DNA of 64,000 nucleotides from Nocardioides sp. SLBN-35 (GCF_006715725.1 NZ_VFNU01000001.1:558001-622000); one strand, 5' to 3'. Counted from the first letter of the stretch, positions 24,803 to 32,862 are shown. Numbers and translations: made by a program. The notes: generated by a model from the sequence alone, not told the origin.

Positions 24803-25740
24803 CCGCGGACAGGGCCTTCGCCTTCCTCGTGAACCCGGCCTCCGGCGGCGGTGCGGCGCCGAGGGTCGTCGTCCCGCTGGCGCGGGCGTTGCGCGAGGCC
24901 GGCGCGGACGTCGAGGTCACCTACACGACCTCGGCCGCCGAGACTCCCGCGCTCGTCGACGCCGCGGTCGCCCGCGCCGCCGTCGTGGTGTCCGTCGGCG
25001 GCGACGGGATGCTCTCCTCGGTCGCCGGCTCCGTGGCCGAGCGCGGCGGCGTGCTCGCCGTGGTCCCGGCCGGCCGCGGCAACGACTTCGCCCGGATGCT
25101 CGAGGTCCCCACCGAAACCGCCGCCCAGGCGCGACTGTTGCTCGACGGCGAGGCCCGGCCGATCGACCTGCTCCGGGCCACGCAGGCCGACGGGTCGTCG
25201 TACGTCGTCGCGGGGTCGGTCTACGCCGGCGTCGACGCCCGCGCCGCGGAGATCGTGGACCGCTCGCACTGGCTGCCCTCGAAGCTGCAGTACCCGTACG
25301 CCGCGGTCCGCGCCCTGGCGACGTACCGCCCCGTCGAGTGCACGCTCGAGGTCGACGGCGTCCGGAGCACGCACCAGGCCGCGACCGTCGTCGTCGCCAA
25401 CTCCCGCTTCTACGGCAAGGGCATGGCGATCGCACCGACCGCGTCGCTCGACGACGGCCTGCTCGACGTGATCGTCATCGAGGCCGCCGGGCACCTCGAC
25501 CTGATCCGCTCGCTGCCCAAGGTGTACGACGGCAGCCATGTCGACCTGGCCGAGGTGACCGTGCGCACCGGCCGCAGGGTCAGCCTCTCCGGGCAGCACC
25601 GTGGGGGTGCCGCCGTACCCGTGGGCGCCGACGGCGAGCGCCTCGGTCCCCTCTCCGCCGACCCGGCGACCCCGCTGACCGTCGAGCTGCTCCCCGCGGC
25701 GGTCCTGGTCATCGCCGACCCGGCTCGAACGGGCGCGTAA
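24799..25740 (+). CDS. Diacylglycerol/lipid kinase family protein
   Basis: A 313-residue lipid kinase of the DagK/YegS type. The ATP-binding motif is GGDG (residues 67-70), preceded by VNPASGGG near the start, and GRGNDFARM follows near residue 96. It should phosphorylate diacylglycerol or a related lipid at the membrane. The GTG start overlaps the stop of the flavoprotein by 4 bases (GTGA), so translation is coupled. The last residues (ADPARTGA) are encoded by a copy of the GCCGACCCGGC repeat that continues downstream, so the natural C-terminus has been replaced or extended by repeat DNA. Confidence 0.93.
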   Translation: MTADRAFAFLVNPASGGGAAPRVVVPLARALREAGADVEVTYTTSAAETPALVDAAVARAAVVVSVGGDGMLSSVAGSVAERGGVLAVVPAGRGNDFARMLEVPTETAAQARLLLDGEARPIDLLRATQADGSSYVVAGSVYAGVDARAAEIVDRSHWLPSKLQYPYAAVRALATYRPVECTLEVDGVRSTHQAATVVVANSRFYGKGMAIAPTASLDDGLLDVIVIEAAGHLDLIRSLPKVYDGSHVDLAEVTVRTGRRVSLSGQHRGGAAVPVGADGERLGPLSADPATPLTVELLPAAVLVIADPARTGA

Positions 25741-25924
25741 TTCCGGCCGACCCGGCTCGAACTGGCTCGTAATTCCGGCCGACCCGGCTCGAAAGTGCGC
25801 GAAAGAACAGCCGACCCGGCAGAAAGTGTCCTGCGGAAGATCACTTCCTGCCGGGTCGGCGGGAAATCCGAGCCACTTTCTGCCGGGTCGGCGCGATCTC
25901 AGAGCCAGTTCGAGCCGGGTCGGC
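25714..25924. repeat. Seven-unit palindromic repeat cluster (GCCGACCCGGC family)
   Basis: Four direct units beginning GCCGACCCGGC at 25714, 25746, 25778 and 25810, then three inverted units ending GCCGGGTCGGC at 25842-25860, 25874-25892 and 25905-25924. Units differ just after the core (CTCGAAC, CTCGAAAGTG, AGAAAGTG), and the inverted copies match specific direct ones, so nested hairpins can form. The cluster fills the whole gap between convergent genes. Another cluster of the family is at 47102-47260. Confidence 0.9.
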
Positions 25925-25925
25925 G

Positions 25926-27077
25926 TCAGACAGGAGCCGGCAGTGAACGGGCGATGATCTCCTTCATGATCTCGCTGGTGCCGGCGTAGATCTGGGAGAC
26001 GCGGAGGTCGGCCCAGGCGCGGGCGATGGGGTACTCGTTCATGTAGCCGTAGCCGCCGTGCAGCTGCAGGCACATGTCGGCGACCTTCTGCGCCCGCTCG
26101 GAGCACCAGAGCTTGGCCATGGCCACCGTGGGGATGTCGAGCTGCTTGTCCAGGTGCAGGCCGACGCACTCGTCGACGAACGAGCGGGCGACTCGGGCCT
26201 CGGTGGCGATCTCGGCCATCTTGAACTTGGTGTTCTGGAAGCCCCAGATCGGTCGGTTGAAGGCGTGCCGGTCGTGGACGTAGCGCATGGTCTCCTCGAA
26301 GCAGAGCTCCATCGCGGCGACATTCGAGACGGCGACGATGAGCCGCTCCTGGGGCAGCTGCTCCATCAGCTGGATGAAGCCCTGGCCCTCCTCGCTGCCG
26401 AGCAGGTTGGTGACGGGGATCCGGACGTCTTCGAAGAAGAGCTCGGAGGTGTCCTGGCCCTTCATGCCGATCTTGTCGAGCACCCGGCCGCGTGAGAAGC
26501 CGGGGGTGTCGGTGGGCACGATGACCAGCGAGATGCCGGCGGCCGCCTCCTCCGGGTTGGTCTTCACGACGGTGACCACGACGTCGGCCTGGGCGCCGTT
26601 GGTGATGAAGGTCTTGGCGCCGTTGACGACGTACTCGTCACCTTCGCGGATCGCCTTGGTCCGCACGTTCTGCAGGTCCGAGCCGGTGCCGGGCTCGGTC
26701 ATCGCGATGGCGCCGACGACCTCGCCGCTGGCCATCTTGGGGAGCCACTCGAGCTTCTGCTCCTCGGTGCCGTAGTTGAGGATGTAGTGGGCGACGATGC
26801 CGTTGTGGAGCGAGACGCCCCACGAGCTGTCGCCGACCCGCGCCTGCTCCTCGATGAGGATCGCCTCGTGGGCGAACGAGCCGCCCCCGCCGCCGTACTC
26901 CTCCGGGATCGACAGGCAGAGCAGGCCGACCTCGCCGGCCCTGTTCCACAGGTCGCGGTCGACCTGCTTGTTGGCGATGTAGGTCTCGACGTTGGGCTTG
27001 ATCTCCTTCTCGCAGAACGTCCGGGCGAGGTCGCGGAAGTCGTCGAGATCGGTGTTCATCCAGGGTGAGCGGCGCAT
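25926..27077 (-). CDS. Acyl-CoA dehydrogenase
   Basis: A 383-residue acyl-CoA dehydrogenase. Family signatures include AIAMTEPGTGSDLQNVRTKA (FAD/substrate loop, about 128-147) and QLHGGYGYMNEYPIARAWADLRV near the C-terminus. The final IYAGTSEIMKEIIAR is the usual ending, and the fold should include the catalytic Glu. It oxidises an acyl-CoA and passes electrons to ETF. Chain length is not evident. The start at 27077 (MRRSPW) fits the family; an ATG at 27059 is possible. It diverges from a TetR gene across a region with two operator dyads, so it is probably repressed by that regulator. Confidence 0.93.
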   Translation of the reverse strand: MRRSPWMNTDLDDFRDLARTFCEKEIKPNVETYIANKQVDRDLWNRAGEVGLLCLSIPEEYGGGGGSFAHEAILIEEQARVGDSSWGVSLHNGIVAHYILNYGTEEQKLEWLPKMASGEVVGAIAMTEPGTGSDLQNVRTKAIREGDEYVVNGAKTFITNGAQADVVVTVVKTNPEEAAAGISLVIVPTDTPGFSRGRVLDKIGMKGQDTSELFFEDVRIPVTNLLGSEEGQGFIQLMEQLPQERLIVAVSNVAAMELCFEETMRYVHDRHAFNRPIWGFQNTKFKMAEIATEARVARSFVDECVGLHLDKQLDIPTVAMAKLWCSERAQKVADMCLQLHGGYGYMNEYPIARAWADLRVSQIYAGTSEIMKEIIARSLPAPV

Positions 27078-27080
27078 GGG

Positions 27081-27129
27081 TACAGGGTGTATCACGGAGA
27101 ACCGTCCGGATACAAGGTGTATCCGGACG
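27081..27129. promoter_or_regulatory. Two TetR operator dyads between acyl-CoA dehydrogenase and TetR
   Basis: Strong dyad: arms CGTCCGGATACA and TGTATCCGGACG around AGG (27103-27129), 12 bp perfect on each side. Weaker dyad: TACA-GGG-TGTA at 27081-27091. Both have the TACA-3-TGTA core and their centres are 30 bp apart, about three helical turns. The weak site overlaps the likely -10 region of the dehydrogenase; the strong one lies in the -35 region of tetR. Confidence 0.85.
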
Positions 27130-27153
27130 TCGGACCGCGATAGCGTCGGTCGC

Positions 27154-27846
27154 ATGGTCGACGTGGCGGACGTGGCGAAGTGGGTCGACTCGACCGTGCG
27201 CCGGCGCAACGCCAAGGAGGCGCTCGAGAGCGACGCCCGTCGCGCCCAGGTCGTCCAGGCCGCCGTCGACGCGATCGAGGAGGGCGGCGGGCAGGTCGGG
27301 ATGGGCCAGATCGCCGAGCGCGCGGGCATCCCGCGACCCAACGTCTACCGGCACTTCGCGAGCAAGGAGCAGCTCGACGCCGAGGTCGCCCGCTTCGCCG
27401 CGACCGAGCTGCTGCGCCGGGTGCGCCCGCACCTGTCGACGCCCGGTACGCCGGTCGAGATCGTCCGCGGCCTGATCGCCCCGTGCGTCGCGTGGGCGGC
27501 CGAGCATCCCCACCTGTTCCGCTTCCTCGCGGCCCAGCAGCAGACCAAGGCGCTGCATCGCGCGCGGCTCGGGCGCACCCGGCTGCTCAGCGAGATCGCC
27601 GACGCCGCCCGCGCGTACCTCAGCGAGACCCCGCTCTCCGCCGACCCGCCCGAGGGTGTCCTGGTCGGCGTCATGGGGATGGTCGACGCCAGCATCATCT
27701 GGTGGTTCGACCACCATGACGAGACCCAGGGCCAGCTCGTCGAGCGGCTCACCCGCCAGGTCGTGGCGGTGCTCGTCGACGCCCTGGCGCAGTCGGGCCT
27801 CGAGGTCCCCGACGACCTGGTGCTCCGCCCGATCCGGTCGACCTGA
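27154..27846 (+). CDS. TetR family regulator, divergent from acyl-CoA dehydrogenase
   Basis: A 230-residue TetR regulator. An N-terminal extension (VAKWVDSTVRRRNAKEALES) precedes the helix-turn-helix MGQIAERAGIPRPNVYRHFASKE (about 50-72). The effector domain is long and ends in a conserved-looking segment with a Trp-Trp pair (IIWWFDHHDETQ). The start at 27154 has TAGCGT 7 bases upstream. Divergence from the acyl-CoA dehydrogenase and the paired dyads suggest it senses an acyl-CoA or fatty acid, which is inference. Confidence 0.93.
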   Translation: MVDVADVAKWVDSTVRRRNAKEALESDARRAQVVQAAVDAIEEGGGQVGMGQIAERAGIPRPNVYRHFASKEQLDAEVARFAATELLRRVRPHLSTPGTPVEIVRGLIAPCVAWAAEHPHLFRFLAAQQQTKALHRARLGRTRLLSEIADAARAYLSETPLSADPPEGVLVGVMGMVDASIIWWFDHHDETQGQLVERLTRQVVAVLVDALAQSGLEVPDDLVLRPIRST

Positions 27847-27885
27847 CGGGAATACCTGCGCGGCCGGCCGCCTTGTGCCACCATC

Positions 27886-27901
27886 ATTTCAAGTTTGAAA
27901 T
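27886..27901. promoter_or_regulatory. MarR-type operator before the ribA-marR operon
   Basis: Dyad ATTTCAA-GT-TTGAAAT, perfect 7-bp arms, 12 bases before the ribA start and overlapping its likely AT-rich -10 (AATAAT at 27899-27904). This is the AT-rich form typical of MarR sites, in an otherwise GC-rich region, and a marR gene is the second gene of the operon, so autoregulation is likely. Confidence 0.8.
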
Positions 27902-27913
27902 AATGGAGCGACC

Positions 27914-28627
27914 ATGACCACCTGCCCCACCCGCGCCCGCCGCGCGCACCGCGTGAGCGACGTCCCGACGGTCCCGTACGCCGAGCCGGCGGCGGCGGTC
28001 CGCACCCGGGTCGTCGTACCGCTGCGCTTCCCCGACGGCTATGCGACCACCGCCGACGTGGTCACCTTCGAGGGCCTGGTCGACGGCAAGGAGCACCTGC
28101 TGCTCGGCCTCGGCGCGTGGCGCGAGCGCCTCGACACCCTGGCCCAGGGCGGCCCGGCGCCGCTGGTCCGCCCGCACAGCGAGTGCCTCACCGGCGACGT
28201 GTTCGGCTCCCAGCGCTGCGACTGCGGCCCGCAGCTGCGCGAGGCCGTCGAGCGGATCACCGACGAGGGCGGCTTCCTGCTGTACCTGCGCCAGGAGGGC
28301 CGCGGCATCGGCCTGTACGCCAAGCTCGACGCCTACGCCCTCCAGGACGCCGGCCTCGACACCTACGAGGCCAACGTCGCGCTCGGTCGCGGAGAGGACG
28401 AGCGCGACTACCGCGCCGCCGCCCAGATGCTCCGTGCCGTCGGCGCCGACCGGGTCCGGCTGCTCAGCAACAACCCCGACAAGGCCCGTCAGCTCGGTGA
28501 GTACGGCGTCGGGGTGGACGAGCGGGTCCCGACCGGGGTGCACCTCTCGGCCGCCAACGAGCGGTACCTCACCGTCAAGCGCGACCACACCGCCCACACG
28601 CTCGACCTCGGCGGGCTGTCGGCATGA
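27914..28627 (+). CDS. ribA: GTP cyclohydrolase II
   Basis: A 237-residue stand-alone GTP cyclohydrolase II, which opens GTP in the first step of riboflavin synthesis. Zinc ligands are visible as C91, C102 and C104 (SECLTGD and SQRCDCGP), followed by LYLRQEGRGIGLYAKL, the GTP-binding signature. LLSNNPDKARQL comes near the C-terminus. It is not fused to a DHBP synthase and lies away from any rib operon here. A MarR operator precedes it and marR overlaps its end, so supply of flavin or a flavin precursor seems tied to a specific signal. Confidence 0.94.
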   Translation: MTTCPTRARRAHRVSDVPTVPYAEPAAAVRTRVVVPLRFPDGYATTADVVTFEGLVDGKEHLLLGLGAWRERLDTLAQGGPAPLVRPHSECLTGDVFGSQRCDCGPQLREAVERITDEGGFLLYLRQEGRGIGLYAKLDAYALQDAGLDTYEANVALGRGEDERDYRAAAQMLRAVGADRVRLLSNNPDKARQLGEYGVGVDERVPTGVHLSAANERYLTVKRDHTAHTLDLGGLSA

Positions 28628-29091
28628 GCGAGCCGCGCTGGCTGGACGAGCAGGAGATGGCGGCCTGGCTGCCGCTGGTCCGCCTCGTCCAGGAGCTCCC
28701 GCAGGCGATCGACCGGCGGCTGCGCGAGGAGGCCGGCATCACGCACACCTACTACGCGATGCTCGCCAACCTCTCCGCCGCGCCCGACCGGATGCTCACC
28801 ATGGGCGAGCTGGCACGGCTCACCGCGACCAGCCCGTCCCGGCTCACCCACGCCATCGCCGTCCTCGAGCAGCGCGGTTGGGTCACCAAGACGCACTGTC
28901 CCAGCGACCGGCGCAGCCAGTTCGCGGTGCTCACCGACGAGGGGCAGGCGCTGCTCGAGAGGATCGCCCCCGGTCACCTCGCCCAGGTCCGCGAGCTCGT
29001 CTTCGACCGGCTCACGCCCGCGCAGGTGCGCAATCTCGCCGAGATCGCGACCGCCCTCGCCGAGCCGGCCGAGGTGTTCGGGGAGGCCTGA
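28624..29091 (+). CDS. MarR family transcriptional regulator
   Basis: A 155-residue winged-helix regulator. It has the MarR layout: N-terminal dimer helix (LVRLVQELPQAIDRRL), recognition region MTMGELARLTATSPSRLTHAIAVLEQRGWV (about 60-88), wing with KTHCPSDRRSQFAVLT, and a C-terminal dimer helix. Its ATG overlaps the ribA stop by 4 bases, so it is co-translated. The dyad upstream of ribA is its probable own site. A lone Cys at about residue 93 near the wing could make it redox-sensitive; this is speculation. Confidence 0.93.
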   Translation: MSEPRWLDEQEMAAWLPLVRLVQELPQAIDRRLREEAGITHTYYAMLANLSAAPDRMLTMGELARLTATSPSRLTHAIAVLEQRGWVTKTHCPSDRRSQFAVLTDEGQALLERIAPGHLAQVRELVFDRLTPAQVRNLAEIATALAEPAEVFGEA

Positions 29092-29099
29092 GCCGCCCC

Positions 29100-29789
29100 T
29101 CAGAGGAACGACCAGACCAGGATCTCGGTCGGCACCCCCGCCGTCAGCTCGTACGACGCCCCGTCGCTCACGCACATCGCGTCCCCGGCGGCCAGCGGCT
29201 CGGCCAGGGACGACCGGACCAGCGCGCCCGTCGTGAGGAAGGCGTGCACCCGCGGAGCGGCCGGGAGGGCGACGGTCTCGCCGGCCCCGAGGCGGACCAC
29301 GTCGAGGGCCGCGCCCGCGACGCCGACCGACAGCGCCGCGTCGTCGCCGACCACCCGCACCCACCCGGCACCGGGCTCGGCCGCGACGGAGGAGCGAGCG
29401 TAGGAGGGCGCGAGCCCGGGATCGTCGGGCCGCAGCCACACCTGCACGAACCGCGCCGGCCCGTCCGGCCCCGCGATCTCCGCGTGCCGGACCCCCGCGC
29501 CGGCCGACAGCACGCCGCAGTCGCCCGCGGCGAGCACCTCCTCGGCGCCGGTGCCGTCGCGGTGGACGACCGCGCCGGACACCACCCAGGTCACGATCTC
29601 GAGCCCCTCGTGGGGGTGCTCCTCGAAACCGGTGCCGCGGCCCAGGACGTGGTCGTCGTGGCAGACCATCGGCCCGAACGAGAGCCGTTCGGGGTCGAGG
29701 TGCGGGCCGAACGAGAAGCCGTGGTGACTCAGTCGACCGGGCTCTCGTTCGACGAACCGGGCGGTTCCCCTGCGGATCTCGACGCTCAC
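29100..29789 (-). CDS. Pirin family protein
   Basis: A 229-residue bicupin of the pirin family. The metal-binding region is visible as GFEEHPHEGLEIVTWVVSGAV with the two His and the Glu of the iron site, after PMVCHDDHVLG. Pirins of this type include quercetin 2,3-dioxygenases and redox-responsive regulators; the sequence cannot separate these. The gene converges with marR (8 bases apart) and is divergent from the GH1 gene with 10 bases between starts, so their promoters overlap completely. Confidence 0.9.
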   Translation of the reverse strand: MSVEIRRGTARFVEREPGRLSHHGFSFGPHLDPERLSFGPMVCHDDHVLGRGTGFEEHPHEGLEIVTWVVSGAVVHRDGTGAEEVLAAGDCGVLSAGAGVRHAEIAGPDGPARFVQVWLRPDDPGLAPSYARSSVAAEPGAGWVRVVGDDAALSVGVAGAALDVVRLGAGETVALPAAPRVHAFLTTGALVRSSLAEPLAAGDAMCVSDGASYELTAGVPTEILVWSFL

Positions 29790-29799
29790 GTGTCAGATT

Positions 29800-31191
29800 G
29801 TGCCGGTGTCGTGGGAGTCTGGTCCCGTGGGGGACAGGGTGGGAGCGCTCGCCGGACGTCTTCCGGTCGACTTCAGGTTCGGCACCAGCACGGCGTCGTA
29901 CCAGATCGAGGGCGCCGTCACGGAGGACGGACGAGGTCCGTCGATCTGGGACACCTTCTGCGCCGAGCCCGGCCGCATCGTCGACGGCTCGAGCGGTGCG
30001 GTCGCGTGCGACCACTACCACCGCTATCCCGAGGACATCGCCCTGATGCGCACCCTCGGCGCCTCCGGCTACCGCTTCTCGATCGCCTGGCCGCGGATCC
30101 AGCCGACCGGCTCGGGCGCGGTCAACCAGGCGGGCCTCGACTTCTACGACCGGCTCGTCGACGGACTGCTCGAGGCCGGTATCGAGCCGATGGCGACGCT
30201 CTACCACTGGGACCTGCCGCAGGCCCTCGAGGACGACGGCGGCTGGCTGAACCGCGCGACCGTCGATCGCTTCGCCGACTACGCCGCGATCGTCGGCGAG
30301 CGCCTCGCGGACCGGGTCACCGACTGGGTGCCGGTCAACGAGCCCAACGTCGTGACCCTGATGGGGTACGCCGTCGCGATGCACGCGCCGGGCAAGGCAC
30401 TCATGTTCGACGCACTCCCGGTCGGTCACCACCTGCTCGTCGCCCACGGCCGGGCCGCGATCGCGCTGCGGGCCGCGGGCGCGACCAGCGTCGGCTGCGC
30501 CAACAACCACGCACCGATCTGGCCGGCCAGCGACGACCCGGCCGACGTCGGCGCCGCGAAGCTCTTCGACATGCTGTGGAACGCCCACTACATGGAGGGC
30601 ATGCTCCTCGGCCGCTACGGCGACGACCTGATGATGCTGCTCGAGCCCCACGTGCGCGACGGCGACTTCGCCACGATGCGCCAGCCGCTCGACTTCTACG
30701 GCGTCAACTACTACAACCCGATGCGGATCGCGGCCGCCGACGAGACCGCCGAGCTGCCGTTCGAGTTCCGCGAGGTGCTCGGCTACCCGATGACCGACTT
30801 CGGCTGGCCGGTCGTGCCGGACGCCCTGCGCGAGTGGCTGATCACCTTCCGCGCACGGTTCCGCGCCGCCGTACCCCCGATCATGATCACCGAGTCCGGC
30901 TGCTCCTACGGCGTCGGGCCCGACGAGCACGGCATCGTCGACGACCACCTGCGCGTCGACTACCACGCGCTGCACCTCAACGCGGTCGCCGAGGCGATCG
31001 AGCGGGGCGTCGACGTGCGCGGCTACTACGCGTGGTCGCTCATCGACAACTTCGAGTGGTCCGAGGGCTACACCCAGCGCTTCGGCCTCGTGCACGTCGA
31101 CTACGAGACCCAGAAGCGCACCCCGAAGCGGTCGTTCAGCTGGTACGCCGACCTGGTCGCCGAGCACGCCCGGCGCTCCGCAACCCCGTAG
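29800..31191 (+). CDS. Glycoside hydrolase family 1 (beta-glucosidase-like)
   Basis: A GH1 enzyme of up to 463 residues. FGTSTASYQIEGA near the start is the N-terminal family signature. The acid/base Glu is E181 in VPVNEPN and the nucleophile is E365 in ITESG, where TENG is more usual. YAWSLIDNFEWSEGYTQRFGL is the C-terminal signature. It should hydrolyse beta-glucosides or beta-galactosides in the cytoplasm; no signal peptide is present. Start: GTG at 29800, or the in-frame GTG at 29806, which has CAGATT 6 bases upstream and may be better. No sugar transporter is adjacent. Confidence 0.94.
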   Translation: MPVSWESGPVGDRVGALAGRLPVDFRFGTSTASYQIEGAVTEDGRGPSIWDTFCAEPGRIVDGSSGAVACDHYHRYPEDIALMRTLGASGYRFSIAWPRIQPTGSGAVNQAGLDFYDRLVDGLLEAGIEPMATLYHWDLPQALEDDGGWLNRATVDRFADYAAIVGERLADRVTDWVPVNEPNVVTLMGYAVAMHAPGKALMFDALPVGHHLLVAHGRAAIALRAAGATSVGCANNHAPIWPASDDPADVGAAKLFDMLWNAHYMEGMLLGRYGDDLMMLLEPHVRDGDFATMRQPLDFYGVNYYNPMRIAAADETAELPFEFREVLGYPMTDFGWPVVPDALREWLITFRARFRAAVPPIMITESGCSYGVGPDEHGIVDDHLRVDYHALHLNAVAEAIERGVDVRGYYAWSLIDNFEWSEGYTQRFGLVHVDYETQKRTPKRSFSWYADLVAEHARRSATP

Positions 31192-31211
31192 GGGCCACTA
31201 GCCTGCGAGCC

Positions 31212-32177
31212 ATGCGCGCAGTCCAGGTCGTCACCACCACCGGTCCCGCCGACGTCGTCGTCCAGGAGGTGCCGGACCCCACGCCCGGGCCCGACGACGT
31301 GCTGGTCGAGGTGCACAGCGTCGGGGTGTCCTTCCCGGACCTGCTGCTCAGCCGCGGCCAGTACCAGCTGCGCCCGGAGCCGCCGTTCACCCTCGGCGTC
31401 GACTACGCCGGCGTCGTGGTGTCCGGGCCGGGCTTCGAGCCGGGCCAGCGGGTGGTCGGCGTCGGCGGGTACGGCGGCGCCTCCGACCTGGTCGCCGGCC
31501 CCCGCCAGGCCACCTTCGCGCTGCCCGACGGGGTGAGCTTCGACGAGGCGGCCGCGCTGCCGATGAACTACCTCACCGCTCTGTTCGCCCTCGACGAGCG
31601 AGCCGGGCTGCGCCCGGGCGAGACCGTGCTCGTGCACGGTGCGGCCGGCGGTGTCGGCACCGCCACGATCCAGGTGGCCAAGGGCCTCGGCGCGCGCACC
31701 ATCGCGGTCACGAGCACCGAGGAGAAGGCGGCCTACGCCCGCGCCGCCGGTGCCGACGAGGCCGTCCTCTTCGACGGGTTCAAGGACGCCGCACTCGAGC
31801 TCACCGGCGGCAGGGGCGTCGACGTGGTGCTCGACGTCGTCGGCGGCGACGCGTTCACCGACTCGCTGCGGGCGCTCGCGCCGCAGGGCCGGGTGATGGT
31901 CGTCGGGTTCGCGGCCGGCGCCGGCATCCCTGAGGTCAAGGTCAACCGGCTGCTGCTCAACAACATCGACGTCCGCGGCGTCGGCTGGGGCGCCTACGCG
32001 TTCACCCGGCCCGACTACCTGCAGCAGCAGTGGGCGCAGCTGGTGCCGATGATCGAGTCCGGCGTCGTGAAGCCGCCCGTCGGCGAGGTCTACCCGATGG
32101 CGGAGTTCGGTCGCGCGCTGGCCGACATGGACGCCCGCGCCGCGCTCGGCAAGCTCGTCGTACGCCTGCGCGACTGA
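31212..32177 (+). CDS. NADPH:quinone oxidoreductase family protein (zeta-crystallin-like MDR)
   Basis: A 321-residue medium-chain reductase without the zinc-binding residues of alcohol dehydrogenases. It begins MRAVQVVTTTGPADVV, has an NADPH-binding loop VLVHGAAGGVGTATIQVAKGLGA (about 139-160), and ends with the AALGKLVVRLRD type terminus of the quinone oxidoreductase/acrylyl-CoA reductase group. Substrate unknown. The start is fixed by TAGCCT 7 bases upstream of the ATG (leaderless), so it has its own promoter although it follows the GH1 gene by 20 bases. Confidence 0.92.
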   Translation: MRAVQVVTTTGPADVVVQEVPDPTPGPDDVLVEVHSVGVSFPDLLLSRGQYQLRPEPPFTLGVDYAGVVVSGPGFEPGQRVVGVGGYGGASDLVAGPRQATFALPDGVSFDEAAALPMNYLTALFALDERAGLRPGETVLVHGAAGGVGTATIQVAKGLGARTIAVTSTEEKAAYARAAGADEAVLFDGFKDAALELTGGRGVDVVLDVVGGDAFTDSLRALAPQGRVMVVGFAAGAGIPEVKVNRLLLNNIDVRGVGWGAYAFTRPDYLQQQWAQLVPMIESGVVKPPVGEVYPMAEFGRALADMDARAALGKLVVRLRD

Positions 32178-32337
32178 GCCTGCATTCACCGATTTCCAGC
32201 GGCGGAGCGCCCCCACATGGGCGCGCTGGCTGCGTTGCCGACGCTCGACAGACGCCCAGTCTGGCTTCGCGCCGGACGCCTTGCCATCACACCCATCTGG
32301 TGACGCTCCACTCGCCGCAAATCGGTGAATACAGGCT
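32177..32337. repeat. 161-bp MITE-like inverted pair between convergent genes
   Basis: Terminal arms AGCCTG-C-ATTCACCGATTT (32177-32195) and AAATCGGTGAAT-A-CAGGCT (32319-32337) are complementary except one base. Reading inward from each end gives two diverged copies of one unit of about 65 bases: after the arm both contain GGAGCG, a CC-CA-ATGGG core and TGGC. No open frame or transposase is present. It begins at the last base of the oxidoreductase stop codon and ends 16 bases before a convergent CAP gene. Confidence 0.82.
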
Positions 32338-32352
32338 GAGCCCGAGCCTGCG

Positions 32353-32862
32353 TCAGCGCCGGCGGACCAGGTCGATGGTCCACCACAGCTGGCTGCCGAC
32401 GGACTGCACGCCGAGGCCGACCAGCCGGAGTCGGCAGTCCAGCAGCAGCGCCCGGTGCGGCGGGCTGTCGAGCCAGCGGCGCAGTGCCTGGCGGGCGCTC
32501 ATCGGTCCCATCGCGATCACCTCGCCCATGAGCGCGGCCTCCGGGTAGCCCGCCGCGGCGATCCGCTCGCGCAGCTCCGCCTCGCCGGCGACCTGGTGGG
32601 TCAGGCTGCGCTGGGCGGCCATCGCGCCGGAGTGCGCGGTCGCGGAGCCGTGCAACCCCGACCGGGGCTTGAGGCCACGACAGCCCGCGTCCCGGCGTAC
32701 GGCGTTGACCTGCGCGAGGAGCCTGACCTCGATCCGCGCCGTGTCCGCTCCCGGTCCGTGCTCGGGCGAGGGGGCGGGGCGTGACGAGGCGGGGACCGCT
32801 GCCAGCAGGACCGTCGCGAGGACGGCCGCGGAGAAGAGAGCCGAGCGCACGCAGAGCATCAT
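32353..32862 (-). CDS. CAP-domain secreted protein, degenerate copy
   Basis: A 169-residue protein with a signal peptide (about residues 1-26) and one CAP/SCP domain. Compared with its two neighbours the signature is eroded: the usual A-E-N segment reads GEVIAMG and the HR-x-N-I-L segment reads PHRALLLDC. The Cys pair (C61 and the C of LLLDC) that should form a disulfide remains. It is probably a diverged paralogue whose putative active-site groove is altered. Function of bacterial CAP proteins is largely unknown. Confidence 0.85.
   Translation of the reverse strand: MMLCVRSALFSAAVLATVLLAAVPASSRPAPSPEHGPGADTARIEVRLLAQVNAVRRDAGCRGLKPRSGLHGSATAHSGAMAAQRSLTHQVAGEAELRERIAAAGYPEAALMGEVIAMGPMSARQALRRWLDSPPHRALLLDCRLRLVGLGVQSVGSQLWWTIDLVRRR

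Noticed and set aside
25714..25924. Repeat array considered as a CRISPR
   Set aside because: Units are in both orientations, short, differ from each other, and lack regular spacers or cas genes.
28041..32177. Very long open frame of 1378 codons on the plus strand
   Set aside because: It runs across ribA, marR, pirin and the GH1 gene in the wrong frame and is only real at its end, where it is the quinone oxidoreductase. High GC content keeps shadow frames open.
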